Source: Saxidomus purpurata (taxonomy: Eukaryota > Mollusca > Bivalvia > Venerida > Veneridae). From it: DNA of 64,000 nucleotides. Shown here piece by piece: positions 1 through 9,793 of this stretch (positions are counted from its first letter, which is position 1; each line of letters starts with the position of its first letter). The translations under genes were made by a program, and so were the position numbers. The stretch covers positions 44,148,924-44,212,923 of the forward strand of contig JAFMSR010000014.1 in assembly GCA_022818135.1 (NCBI GenBank). The letters are read 5' to 3'. The notes beneath the pieces are model-generated. The model saw only the letters and a list, made by a program, of their open reading frames with translations. It was not told the origin of the DNA and made no database searches.

Positions 1-211
1 CCACTTTAGGGTTTCTAAAAACTGATACCTTTTTTGGCCAAACCAATTGTATTAAAGTAGATAACTGAAGTTTTGGCTGAATTTTTTTCACTTATTCCTG
101 CTAGTACATTTATACATGTTGACATTGCTGAATGCAGGAGAAGCCCTGAATTAGCCTAGAAATATCATGGTGACACTGTTTGTGACAGAAGCATTTGACT
201 TTGTATTGCAG

Positions 212-311
212 ATTGATTCCGTACCAAAGCATTTGACGGCTGAGTTTAACCTTGGCTGTATTAACACAGATGTTGATCACACATACAGAGTTTATGTAAC
301 AACTTTTCTAG
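212..311 (+). CDS. ENTPD4: ENTPD4-like exon a
   Basis: The acceptor is TTGTATTGCAG at 201-211 and the donor is GTAACA at 312. It encodes 33 codons plus one base, starting IDSVPKHLTAEFNLGC and ending TTFL. The final G joins GT of the next exon to give Gly. Confidence 0.88.
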
Positions 312-3300
312 GTAACAAACAATTTTAAAATACATCGTACAGTTTTAACTTCAAGAAAGATGTAAAGATATTTTACGATCATAGGGTTGAGGAGAAAAGC
401 TTGTCTGAAGATTTTCAAGTTGAAATTGTTGTTTTATGTCATTACCAAACTTGTGTGTTGGTTAGGGGTTGGGGAAATATATACAGTTACCATTGTAGGG
501 TTAGGGTTTGCATTTGTCCTTTCATCTTTGTCCAGGCAATGTTTGTTTCACCTGTTCCTATAAAAGTGTTTCTATCAGGTATAAGGTATATGAAGACGTT
601 AGTGGAATGATGCATATTTGTAGAAACTGTGTTAAATACATTTTACAACTGCTTTCCCAATCTAGGTTATGGTGCAAATGAGGCAAGAGACAGGTATGAA
701 GCGATGCTCGTATCAAAGATAAAAGAAAAAGAAATGGACATACAAAGATTGAAAAGGGCGGCACTGACAGCAAGGCCGCCTGAGAAGCCTGAGATATATG
801 CGAGACAGTAAGTTAAATATAGTCAAACTTGTGTCAAACAGCAGGTTAAGATACTACAACAAAAGTTCAAGGTTCAAGCTGTAAATCATGAAATATTCGC
901 GAGGTGTTTTTTTTTCGTGAGAGTACTCCTTTGCAAATTCATCATTTCACTAATTCAAAGTTCTCCGGGAATGATCGATATTATTTCAGCAGTGAGATTG
1001 CTTGTTCGCGAATTCTCAGTCTCGTAAATTGACCCAGAGATAAAAATTTGGGAACTTTTTGTCTTGCAAATTGAAAGTGATTTACAGGTGTAGAGTCAAA
1101 TTTGTCTCAACCAGCCAGCTATGGGACCCCTTGTAAGAGACTGTATATTTGACAAATACATTTTGATATAAAAAGAGCCAGTTTGGAAACATTAGTATTG
1201 GCTTCTCAGTTCTGGTTTTTCGGTGGTTTACAGCAGTAGAATACAACATGTATACTGGTTCAAATGTAAACACTTTTACTTCATTTTTATGACAATGTTT
1301 ATCACTTCACATGGAATTGGCATGTGGTGTTTTTCAACACATGCCTTTCTTGCTTGAAATCATTTCTGAAACTTCATATTTTGTAGGTTGTTCAACAAGT
1401 CATCCGGAAAAGGAGTCGAGTCACAAGTTAAACTTCAGCAAGTACCGCCCCCAAAACTTGAGCAAGTCCTGCCCCCAAATCTTCAACAAGTCCTGCCCCC
1501 TGCCTCTGACCCGTACCAGAACATTCCAGACCCATGTCTACAGCAGGGCCTCACAATGCAAGCCAAAGACGACCATGGCAAAAAAGTAACATTCTCAGGG
1601 ACGGGACAGTATCACAAATGTCAAACTGTGTTAATGCCGTTATTGAATCTCTCACAGCAATGTGACATTAGGCCTTGTTCAATGAATGGCATTCATCAAC
1701 CAAAGATATCATTCCGTAATAGTGAATTTTATGGATTTTCTGAGTTCTGGTATACAATGGAGGACGTGTATAGAATAGGTGGACAATATGAACACGACGT
1801 ATTTGATGCTCAAGCTACCGTAAGTAGGATATTAGTTCTTAATATGCCTCTGGTCAGAGTGACCATTTCCGACCAGCCTCCATTGTTGACTGGTTACTGG
1901 TAAGATCGCTGACTTCAAAACGCTAAATCATTCACTTTATAATACTTATCTTTTTATTCTCTTTTGCTATACAATTTCTTACAATTTTGATTAATAGCTC
2001 TCAAGACTCATTCCAATTGAATTAACCTCGAAGAGAGAGGGGCAATGTGCAGTTATGTGTGTTTGTCTCAAAATCTGACGTTCCTGAGGTTCGATCACCA
2101 CCTGAGCTATGGTTGTTGTTGTGGGAGGCAAGACACAAAATCTCTTGCTCATGGAGAGTCATAGTTTTGAGTACGACTATGTAAAGACAGCTCGCATTTT
2201 CTTACATTTGGTGGAAGTCTTTTCAGAAAATCTATTTCAAGCTGATAAGCACAACCATCCTAAAGATACAGCTGAGTGTCTTATAGTACAATGTATGTGG
2301 GAATCAGGTGGTTGTTATTGCCGATACAGCAAAACCTGTTTTATCCAGCACCGGTTTTTTACCGAAAACTGCTTTATCTGGCACCGGTTCTCGATGCCAG
2401 TACCTGGTAACATAAAAATGTGTTTTCGAAAACCTGATTTTACCGTCAACCTGCTCTAACTGGTCTTGAAGAGTGCCAGGTAAAATAGGTTTCACTGTAT
2501 TAACAGATTGTGAGCAGGGTGAAAATATAATATAACACATCATATATTTTCATTTACCAGGACTTCTGTCAGAAGAAGTGGTCGATATTGCAAGAGAGAT
2601 ACAACAAAGGTCTTTACAAGAAGGCTGATGAAAACAGATTTAGGTTAGTATACAGTTGACTCTCAGTATCTCAAACTCGCTTACCTCGAATTTCCGTTTA
2701 AGTCGAAGAAATTCTAAAGTCCCGTCAAATTCCTTCTTTTCTATGTACTTTACTCCTTTTAGACAAATTTGACATATCGGCTCGGTGTGTCAAGGTTTTT
2801 GGTCCCGTCAATCAATTCCAGGTATTGCCAACTCGCTAGTCGCCCCTCCCCCCCGACCGGATCAGGGCGCGGGTCCGCGGTGAGCGTGTCATGCCAATTC
2901 CCCCGCGCCCTAATGATTGTTGTTTGTTTTCCATGGTTTACTTTAACGTGACCGTATTTGATGAACTTTAAAGACTTAATTTTTTGAGAGGTTAAATGTA
3001 ATAGTGTTTGGTTTTATAAAAAAGATGTTTCTGAACGGATTTATCAGTCTGTAAATTTTTGTTTTGTGTAGTTGCTGTTCTTACGTTAAGAATACGATGT
3101 TCTGATTCCGGCCCAAACACCCCCCCTTTCACTTTCACCACGGACTTTTGTTTTCTCTCGGGCGCTACAAGTTTGTAGATGTGCTTGCTTGTATTTCTAA
3201 GGGCTGTTTGGTTACAAAAATAAAATGTAAATTATTTGTGTTCCATTTTCAGGAAATTTGCACAAATAACATGTGTCTGTCTTGAAACGGATTTGTGCCT

Positions 3301-4226
3301 AACGTTCACGTCCAAAACCACACTAAACCCCCCCCCCCCCCCCCCCCACTTCCGCTTTCTCCCTATTTCCATGTGTTTGTTAATTGAAATATAAATCTTA
3401 TTCTAGTTTCAATAAGGAAATTACAAACCCCAAGTTATTTGCTAAATCACAGAACTCTTACACAGACCTGGTTCCATGCCAAGTTCTCCAGACGCATTTC
3501 CAGGAGAGTTGACTATAAAAATCAGAAAGATTGTATGAAACATCAGGAAATTAGCTGAACAAAGAGATTTGACAAATAAATAGTGTCTCCTGGAAATCAA
3601 TAGGCTTGGCATGTATGATGCGCTTCCTGCATATTGAAAATCAGCATGTATGTGTGAAAGATGATTACATCTTGCAGTAATATTAATCATTCCAGGAGGC
3701 ACAGCATTGCCCACTGAAAATTTTATAAATGTCGCAAAGGTAGAATTATTCAAAGTCTGCAGTGGCCAGAAAGGCAGAACTATCTGCCACCATCAGAGTC
3801 AGAGGTTAAAAGGAATTTATAATATTTCACTAGGATGGAGTGCTTCAAATCAGCATGGATGACAACAGTTCTTCACAGAGGCCTTAAGTTCCCAGAAACC
3901 TACACAAACCTGCACTCCGTACAGTTTATAAACAACAGAGATGTCCAGTGGACCCTGGGAGCCCTTATTCATCGAACAAGATATTTACCACTGAGGTAAG
4001 GTAACCTGAAAAGATGGTATTTCATCAGTCATTGCAAAGGTGATAAAAAAAAGAAATTTTCAGCTTAAATCAATGACTAGTAAGTTCAAAACTGTCTTGA
4101 ATGTTTTAAGTTCTCTCAACTTAAAAGTTGTTGTTCTTTAGACACCACCAGGATAGAATTAGTTGCTTATCAGAAAGAGGTAGCAATTTTCATTACCTGT
4201 GCAAATTCATGGCTAGTTGTCACTGA
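212..4226 (+). CDS. ENTPD4: Golgi/lysosomal apyrase (ENTPD4/7-type NTPDase), 3' half of a multi-exon gene; 5' exons lie left of the window
   Basis: Members of this GDA1/CD39 family are Golgi or lysosomal membrane enzymes that hydrolyse nucleoside tri- and diphosphates (UDP, CTP and similar) in the lumen. Joined exons are 212-311, 666-807, 1387-1819, 2561-2643, 3834-3995 and probably 4142-4226, and the phases agree at every junction. Recognisable family stretches, in order, are AEFNLGC, TYRVYVTTFLG, GYGANEARDRYE, the segment NSEFYGFSEFWYTMEDV, CFKSAWM, and the last apyrase conserved region DVQWTLGALIHRTRYLPLR. These match vertebrate ENTPD4 in order and spacing. The first four apyrase conserved regions and the N-terminal membrane anchor must be upstream. 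ENTPD4 and ENTPD7 are vertebrate paralogues, so the symbol means the shared invertebrate orthologue. An in-frame coding minisatellite in exon 3 is a lineage feature. The C-terminal exon is uncertain. Confidence 0.9.
666..807 (+). CDS. ENTPD4: ENTPD4-like exon b
   Basis: The acceptor is TCTAG at 661-665 and the donor is GTAAGT at 808. It begins GYGANEARDRYEAML, matching the GYGGNEARQRYED-type segment of the family. It is followed by a charged helix (KIKEKEMDIQRLKR) that is not conserved in vertebrates. It ends in phase 2 (CA) and joins G of the next exon to give Gln. Confidence 0.85.
1387..1819 (+). CDS. ENTPD4: ENTPD4-like exon c, with coding 24-bp repeat and NSEFYGFSEF motif
   Basis: The acceptor is TTTTGTAG ending at 1386 and the donor is GTAAGT at 1820. 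The first part is a proline/glutamine-rich linker built from three 24-bp units (1433-1504). The rest is conserved: FSGTGQYHKC, NGIHQPKISFRNSEFYGFSE and MEDVYRIGGQY. The family has the same order, a Cys after the GTG motif and then the EFYGFSEF segment. It ends in phase 0 after ...DAQAT. Confidence 0.9.
1433..1504 (+). repeat. Coding minisatellite, three in-frame 24-bp units inside the ENTPD4-like exon
   Basis: Units start at 1433, 1457 and 1481 and read CTTnAnCAAGTnCnGCCCCC with small changes. Each gives Leu-(Gln/Glu)-Gln-Val-(Pro/Leu)-Pro-Pro plus one variable residue. The period is a multiple of three, so copy number can vary without a frameshift. Confidence 0.85.
1985..2107 (-). mobile_element. 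tRNA-derived SINE fragment, minus strand
   Basis: It shares the CTCTCAAGACTCATTCCAATTGAA...CCTCGAAGAGAG...GGCAATGTG body with the fuller copies at 7144, 18939, 24943 and 62455. It ends in a GGTTCGATCACCACC-type B-box relic, but the tRNA-like head is incomplete. Confidence 0.6.
2327..2497. mobile_element. MITE, 171 bp, TA target site, CAG/CTG ends (pogo/Tigger-like)
   Basis: It is flanked by TA at 2325-2326 and 2498-2499. The left end CAGCAAAACCTGTTTTATCC pairs with the right end, whose reverse complement reads CAGTGAAACCTATTTTACC. It sits in the ENTPD4 intron between exons c and d. Confidence 0.75.
2561..2643 (+). CDS. ENTPD4: ENTPD4-like exon d
   Basis: The acceptor is CATTTACCAG at 2551-2560 and the donor is GTTAGT at 2644. 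It encodes DFCQKKWSILQERYNKGLY and then KKADENRFR. Family counterparts read DYCATKWSILRERFDRGLY. It ends in phase 2 (AG). Confidence 0.88.
3834..3995 (+). CDS. ENTPD4: ENTPD4-like exon e, last apyrase conserved region
   Basis: The acceptor is TTTCACTAG ending at 3833 and the donor is GTAAGG at 3996. It encodes MECFKSAWMTTVLHRG, then NNRDVQWTLGALIHRTRYLP. The WTLGA(I/L) segment is the C-terminal conserved region that helps bind the base in NTPDases. Confidence 0.92.
4142..4226 (+). CDS. ENTPD4: Candidate terminal exon of the ENTPD4-like gene
   Basis: A good acceptor (TTGTTCTTTAG, ending at 4141) continues the phase of exon e and gives RHHQDRISCLSERGSNF... to a TGA at 4224-4226. This tail is hydrophilic, whereas vertebrate ENTPD4 has a second transmembrane helix here. 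A rival last exon in the same phase starts after TTTTTCAG near 4592 and reads RRIMKRRNA then TGA. That resembles the basic LRRIHRR tail after the vertebrate helix. I cannot decide between them. Confidence 0.45.
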
Positions 4227-4249
4227 TTTACAATTGGCATTCATTGTTT

Positions 4250-4455
4250 TGGCACAGGACACATCTGTTTTGTCTAAGGGTGCACCTGTTTTGTCACAGG
4301 ACACACCTGTTTTGTCACAGAACACACCTGTTTTGTCACAGGACACAAGTGTTTTGTCACAGAACACACCTGTTTTGTCACAGGAACACACCTGTTTTGT
4401 CACAGGACATGCCTTCATAATGCTTTTCTTTTGTCACAGAAACACACCTGTCTGT
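4250..4455 (+). repeat. Minisatellite, about ten 19-bp units
   Basis: The unit is close to ACACCTGTTTTGTCACAGG, with some units reading AGAACAC or AAGTGTT. It lies downstream of the candidate ENTPD4 stop. Both strands are open across it, which produces spurious ORFs. Confidence 0.85.
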
Positions 4456-5685
4456 TTTAAGCCCACTGGTTATCAACGCCACAATCATATATAACGAAAA
4501 CCCCTTTTTCCCTTTTTTCTTTTGTTTCATGACATGCACATGCGAAACCTTGCTCATAAAAATTGCATGAGCCGGTTCAATGTCGTTTTTCAGCAGAAGG
4601 ATCATGAAGCGCAGGAATGCCTGATCCTGACTCTCTTAACCCTGACCCAGCTAAGGTTATGGAGCATAACTTGAAAACACCTGGGGGGATTCCAACCCCC
4701 CCCCCACAAGGTCTAGCACAATGAGAGGGAGTGCAGTGTACAAGAACCATAACTCTATCTTGAGTAATTACAGAGTACCCTTTGCTATTTCCTTGCTGGA
4801 GCTATCTTGAAAACCTTGGTTGGTTCATCATGGCAATAGTCAAGTACATACAGTCCAGGAACGCATAATCTTTCTTTGCTCAACAGAGATTGCCCATTGT
4901 TACTTTTCCTTGTCCGGAGCTTACTTGAAAACTATGGTTGCAATTCAATTTAACTTCATGACATATGGTAAGTACATTGAGAGGAAGTGCAGGCCGGAAC
5001 CATAATTATCTTGACTCATTACAGAGTTACTACCCTTTGTTATTTTTCCTTGTCTGGAGCAAACTTGAAAACTACTGGTTGGAATTCAATACAACTTCAT
5101 AAAAGTCAGGTACTGAGAGAGGAAGTGAGTGCACGACCATACTTATCTTGACTAATTACAGAGTTACTGCCAATAACATTCTCTATTTTAGTTTGTTTGC
5201 AGGATCTGTTACTACAAACTTCTAGTTTATATAGCAGTCTGGGGGTAACCATCTTTCAGTTTGGACCATACCATTAATTGCTCAAAGGGGTGTCCACTTT
5301 AAATTTACTGACTAAGCAAAAGCAATGTCTCCATGCATTGTGCTTGCCTGTGTCACCTGCTGATGCTTTTATTTATGCTGAAATGTGTGTCACAGTGTTA
5401 AAACAGTTTTAATTGTACTTTGTGTTGGTATAATTTATTTCAATGTATTAGTACTTTTGTGTGTTACGAAATGATTAAATGTTAAGTTATGTAATGTGTT
5501 GTATGACTACCAATGGGTAGTGATGAAATTGATATTCTATTTGAGGGTCTTCTTATGTAATGTATGTATATGATGAATTGATTACAAATTGTGAACCAAA
5601 GAGGAACAACAGATGTTTGTAAAACATGCATGCCCCTCCCCCCCCCCCCTTCACTGACAGCAGCCAATTAGCCAATTCTGTTGAA
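4456..5685. other. ENTPD4 3' flank or UTR and intergenic DNA, no gene seen
   Basis: It contains three degenerate copies of a roughly 100-130 bp segment (CTTGAnTnATTACAGAGTTAC..., near 4755, 5010 and 5150). A fragment of the dispersed TTGGACCATACCATTAATTG repeat lies at 5255-5330. There is a C-run at 5641-5649. I see no coding exon. Confidence 0.5.
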
Positions 5686-6290
5686 GGTCACTGTGACCTT
5701 TGACCTGTTGACCTCAAAATCGAGTGGTGTCATCTTCTGGTCATGACCAACCTAGCAACAGCGTTTAAGGACAATGCATTATCTAGTTAAATATAGGACA
5801 AGTTTTTTTCTGTTTATAGTCACTGTGACTTTTTACCAGCTGACCTCAAAATCGATAGGGATCATTTATTCAGACCACCACCACAAGTTTGAGGACTCTA
5901 GGCTAAGGGTTCCTAAGTTTTTAATTTGAAGGTCACTTTGACCTGTTGACCCAAAATTCAATAGGGGTCATCTCCTTGTCATGACCAACCAACCTCCCAA
6001 GTTTGAGGAACCTAGACCAAAGCATTCTCTAGTTATTGATCGGACAAGTTTTTTCAGTGGAAGATCACTGTGACCTTTGACCTGTTGAGCTTAAAATCAA
6101 TAGAGGTCATCTCCGTGTCATGACCAACCAACAATTAAAGTTTGAGGAACCTAGGCTGAAGCATTCTCTAGTTATTGATCGTAATAGCTTTTTCTGTGGA
6201 AGATCACTTTGACCTGTTGACCTCAAAATCATTAGGGGTCATTTTCTTGCCATCACCAACCAACCAACTAAAATTTTAGTTTCTGATAAA
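5686..6290 (+). repeat. Degenerate tandem repeat, five units of about 115-140 bp
   Basis: Each unit has GGTCACTGTGACCTTTGACC, then TGACCTCAAAATC, then a run near TAGGGGTCAT and CATGACCAACC. Units begin near 5686, 5815, 5932, 6064 and 6200. This GGTCA-rich core is of the type inside pearl/Helentron-like elements of bivalves. I see no clear ends. Confidence 0.7.
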
Positions 6291-7143
6291 TAACTTAAAG
6301 GTTACATGGATTTAATCAGATTTTACATGTAGCTTTATGATCATAAGATACAGGTCAAGTTCGATTTTGGTTACAATCTACGAAATATTTACAGGATTTT
6401 GTCCCATTTTCGACTTAACTTTCAGCAAGTTTGTGGTTTCTGATCATTGTCTTATAAAATGGTTAGACGGATTTCAAATTCATTTTTAAGTTTAAGTGGG
6501 GGCATTTGTGTTCTATGGACATATTTTTTTTCTAATTTGTTAATTTTTTTGTTGATAAAATGCGAGTACATTCTTTGTTAAACTTCAAAAATAGTTTTAG
6601 AAAGTTATGTTTTGCTATTTATTACCATTGTTATTTACATTTTTACATGTTATGCTGTCATAAAGTTGATTGACAGAGTGGTAAAAGATATTTTTATATT
6701 GTTGATGTTGGATTGGGTACTAGCAGCTGCTGCAGAATTTCTTTTTTTTTGAGATGTTCATTTTTAGCATGGAACCAAATAAATCAGACAAATACCTTAG
6801 TAAAGAAGAGTTGTGGCCCTTGAGTAGTAACACCAAATTAATTTTACGAAAATTTTTATGAAAATTCAATTTTATTTTATATTTATAAATTATGCATCCA
6901 AATTCTAGTAGTTATCTCTGTCCACTGTATCATTTTTAAAATAAACAAAACTGGACTTAATCATGTAAAGAGAATGCAGATGTGAGAGAGTATGATTTAA
7001 GTTTCTGTTTAAATGAAAATAATTTTGTATAAAGGTGGCACATAATTTTTAAAATGTTAAGTATACAGTCAGTTTATAAATGAAAGAGATTAAATTAATA
7101 TTAAATACTACAAATTTTATAATATCTTTGATGATTTAATATA
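6291..7143. other. AT-rich intergenic DNA, nothing recognised
   Basis: Poly-T and poly-A rich sequence with AATAAA-type hexamers near 6777 and 6940 that might serve an upstream gene. There is no open frame with coding character. Confidence 0.5.
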
Positions 7144-7351
7144 TTTATTCTCGATTGTGAAACAAATTCTCACAACTTAGATTAATTGCTCTCCAGACTC
7201 ATTCCAGATGGAATAAACCTCGAAGAGAGAAGAGGCAATATGGAAATATCTGTGTCTTGGCTAAGGACACTACCCCTGTGACACTGGTGGGGATCAAACC
7301 AGGGACCGCCGATCTTAAGGCAAACACGCTACCACAGTACACCGCAGCGGC
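7144..7351 (-). mobile_element. tRNA-derived SINE, minus strand
   Basis: Read on the minus strand it starts with a tRNA-like head (GTGGTAGCGTGTTTGCCTTAA as A-box region, GGTTTGATCCCCACC as B box). It continues through a conserved body and ends at GAGAATAAAT on the + left edge. Confidence 0.8.
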
Positions 7352-8854
7352 ACTACATGATGATTTCACTTCAGCTAATTAAATAATGTTATGAAAGGTA
7401 CATCTCACATAGATTTCTGTTTTTGCAACATTTAAATTTGTGAATAGGACGGTTTAGTATGAAGTCGTGAAATCTTCTGTACACGTAAAATTACAAAGTT
7501 TACAGTACAAGAGGCCAGTATACAAATCAGAGTAAAGTTGAAGACTGGAGAGAAAAACAAAATCATGGAAAAATTAAGAGGGTTCATCAAAAATGACTGT
7601 GATATTTTGTATATTGTAAGTTTGTGTAACACAAAATGTACCCTGAATGTTCCACTACTTTTGTTAAGATTATGTTTGGATATGCTTTATATACATGCGG
7701 GTACAACAAATAAGGAATATTTCACTCATCATTTTGTTTTTAAATAAGTAATTTATGCATATATGAAGCATAAAATAATATATGTCATTGCAGTTCTTCC
7801 AAAATCTCGTATCTCAAGTTTCAGTTACCGTACTTTTCAGGTTGGCCATTTCACGTATCAGAATTAAAACAATAATTTTTTTTTTCAAAAAACTTGTGTA
7901 ACTATTCTTTCTCAATTGCTATTTCTTTTCATTTTAATTTTGCCAATGTAAGAAAGTGTTAAAAAATTGACGTGTTTGAAGATATTGCTTGTACTAAAAC
8001 ATTTGATAAAACTATATATTCAATTGAAAATAATGGGATGGGGAAACCTTGTTTCTCTGCATTTTTAAACACACTAGCTGATTAAAAGTGTTTTATATTA
8101 TTCAATGGCTATTTAAATCAGTGTTTTTGCAGAAATTGTACTCTTAGATGGTTCAACTGATGCGCATATAATTTTTTCACACCAGAATTGAGATGCGAGC
8201 TTTTAGAAGAACAGCCATGATATGCAGAAAAATTTTGCAGGTGAAGAACAGGTAAATGAGGCATGACATAAATACTTGGTCCTCCTTGGTTTTTACTGTT
8301 GTATTTCAGTTAGCTTAAACTGCAAATATGTCTCAATGTACAGTGTTCATTTGTAGAAATGTGTTATCGTTAATTGTATGGAAACATAGCAGACTTAGTA
8401 AAGCTATATTTGCATGACTGTGTTAGATCAATTTCGATTAGCTTATAGAATATTGCACGACACCTGGTTAGCGTTGTCTATCAACCGGGAACCAACTTCT
8501 AGTCGCCTATAGTTGTAAATATCATTTATTTTATAATATTTTGTTATTTAAATGAATTTATTCCAAGGGAGTGGTAGCAACAGCAAGAATATGCTTTGTA
8601 GAGGTGTAATACATGATTGCAGTCTGATGATTGTATATGATTTTTATAAGTCATTGGTTTGTCAGTGCCACAGAGGTCATGTTGTGTTTAATACTCACTT
8701 TTATCAAGATTTTCAGCTGGTGATATTAAAACATTAATCTCTATTACAGTGTGCATTTTGGTTTGGTTATTAATGTTACACATTTTGTAAATGACGTGTA
8801 AAACATGTTGTGTATTAACTAAGTATCTAGATGGTTTGTAGTGGCATATATGTA
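7352..8854. other. Intergenic DNA, no gene seen
   Basis: AT-rich. Short open frames near 7432-7747 and 8552-8737 have no recognisable motif or splice context, so I treat them as chance. Confidence 0.45.
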
Positions 8855-8856
8855 TA

Positions 8857-9033
8857 CAGTAAACTCTGTATATAATGAACTAATTGGGTCAATTGTTAAG
8901 GTCTATCAAGAGTATGTTATATTCGTATGGCGTTTTCATATAAAATAAAGAAGGAAAAAATCGGGACCAAAAAATGTGTTCCTTTTATCCGGAATTTCAC
9001 TATACCCGGAGTAGTTATATACAGAGTTTACTG
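8857..9033. mobile_element. MITE, 177 bp, CAGTAAACTCTGTATATA ends, TA target site
   Basis: TA at 8855-8856 and 9034-9035. The first 18 bases (CAGTAAACTCTGTATATA) match the reverse complement of the right end. Internal ATCGGGACCAAAAAA is shared with the 988-bp element at 23943-24930. Related decayed copies lie near 18783 and 23813. Confidence 0.8.
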
Positions 9034-9408
9034 TATGAACAGTTTAAGTGTTAAGATGAATTGAGAAGTAAGTGTATATTTATGTTAAAGGCACAGGATA
9101 ACACTGGATGTTACTATTACTCCTAATGTTTATGTTACTTTAAAAAGATGTCTTACTGCCAAAATGCACCATTACTTGTACCCAAAAGATTTCCTTACAT
9201 TTTTTCAAAACCAAACGTACATGTTTTTAATGCAGTGTAGTATTTTTGTCAACGATTTTGCAAAATGTAAGAAATACATTTTTACAACACTTTTTCATGA
9301 AGGAGCAACAGGATTACAATTGAAAGGTAAAATCATTCTGGGCATGTGTCAGTGTTGTGTTGGAGTAAAAAAAATAATAGAACACAGTTGTATCATTATT
9401 CTATTCAG

Positions 9409-9793
9409 GCAAAATTATAGTGACCATGGGGCTTTAACAACAAAAATCATAGTGACCATAGGGCTGTTACAACAAAAATCATAGTGACCATGGGGCTTTA
9501 ACAACAAAAATCATAGTCACCATGGGGCTTTAACAACAAAAATCATAATGACCATGGGGCTTTAACAACAAAAATCATAGTGACCATAGGGCTTTAACAA
9601 CAAAAATCATAGTGACCATGGGGCTTTAACCACAAAAATCATAGTGACCATTGAGCTTTAACCACAAAATTCAAAATGGCCATGGGGTTTAACAACAAAA
9701 ATCATAATAACCATGGGGCTTTAACAACAAAAATCATAGTAACCATCGAGCTTTAACAACAAAAATCATAGTGACCATGGAGCTTTAACAACA
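9409..9793 (+). repeat. Minisatellite, about 12 units of 32-33 bp
   Basis: Unit: ATCATAGTGACCATGGGGCT then TTAACAACAAAA, with variants CATAGGGC and CATCGAGC. Nothing suggests transcription. An ORF running into it from 9164 is an artefact of the repeat. Confidence 0.92.

Noticed and set aside
2109..2543. ORFs of 116 and 79 codons in the ENTPD4 intron
   Set aside because: They overlap a SINE relic and a MITE and lie between two firm exons.
4170..4494. ORFs reading DKTGVSC / PVLSQDT on both strands
   Set aside because: Products of the 19-bp minisatellite, open on both strands.
5686..6290. Nuclear-receptor response elements (GGTCAnnnTGACC)
   Set aside because: They are part of a repeat unit found in many places, so no specific regulatory meaning can be claimed.
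7320..7351. tRNA gene (also 38040 and 62600)
   Set aside because: A and B box remain but the cloverleaf is broken, and each is joined to the same SINE body.
9164..9484. 106-codon ORF
   Set aside because: No motif, and it ends in the 32-bp minisatellite.
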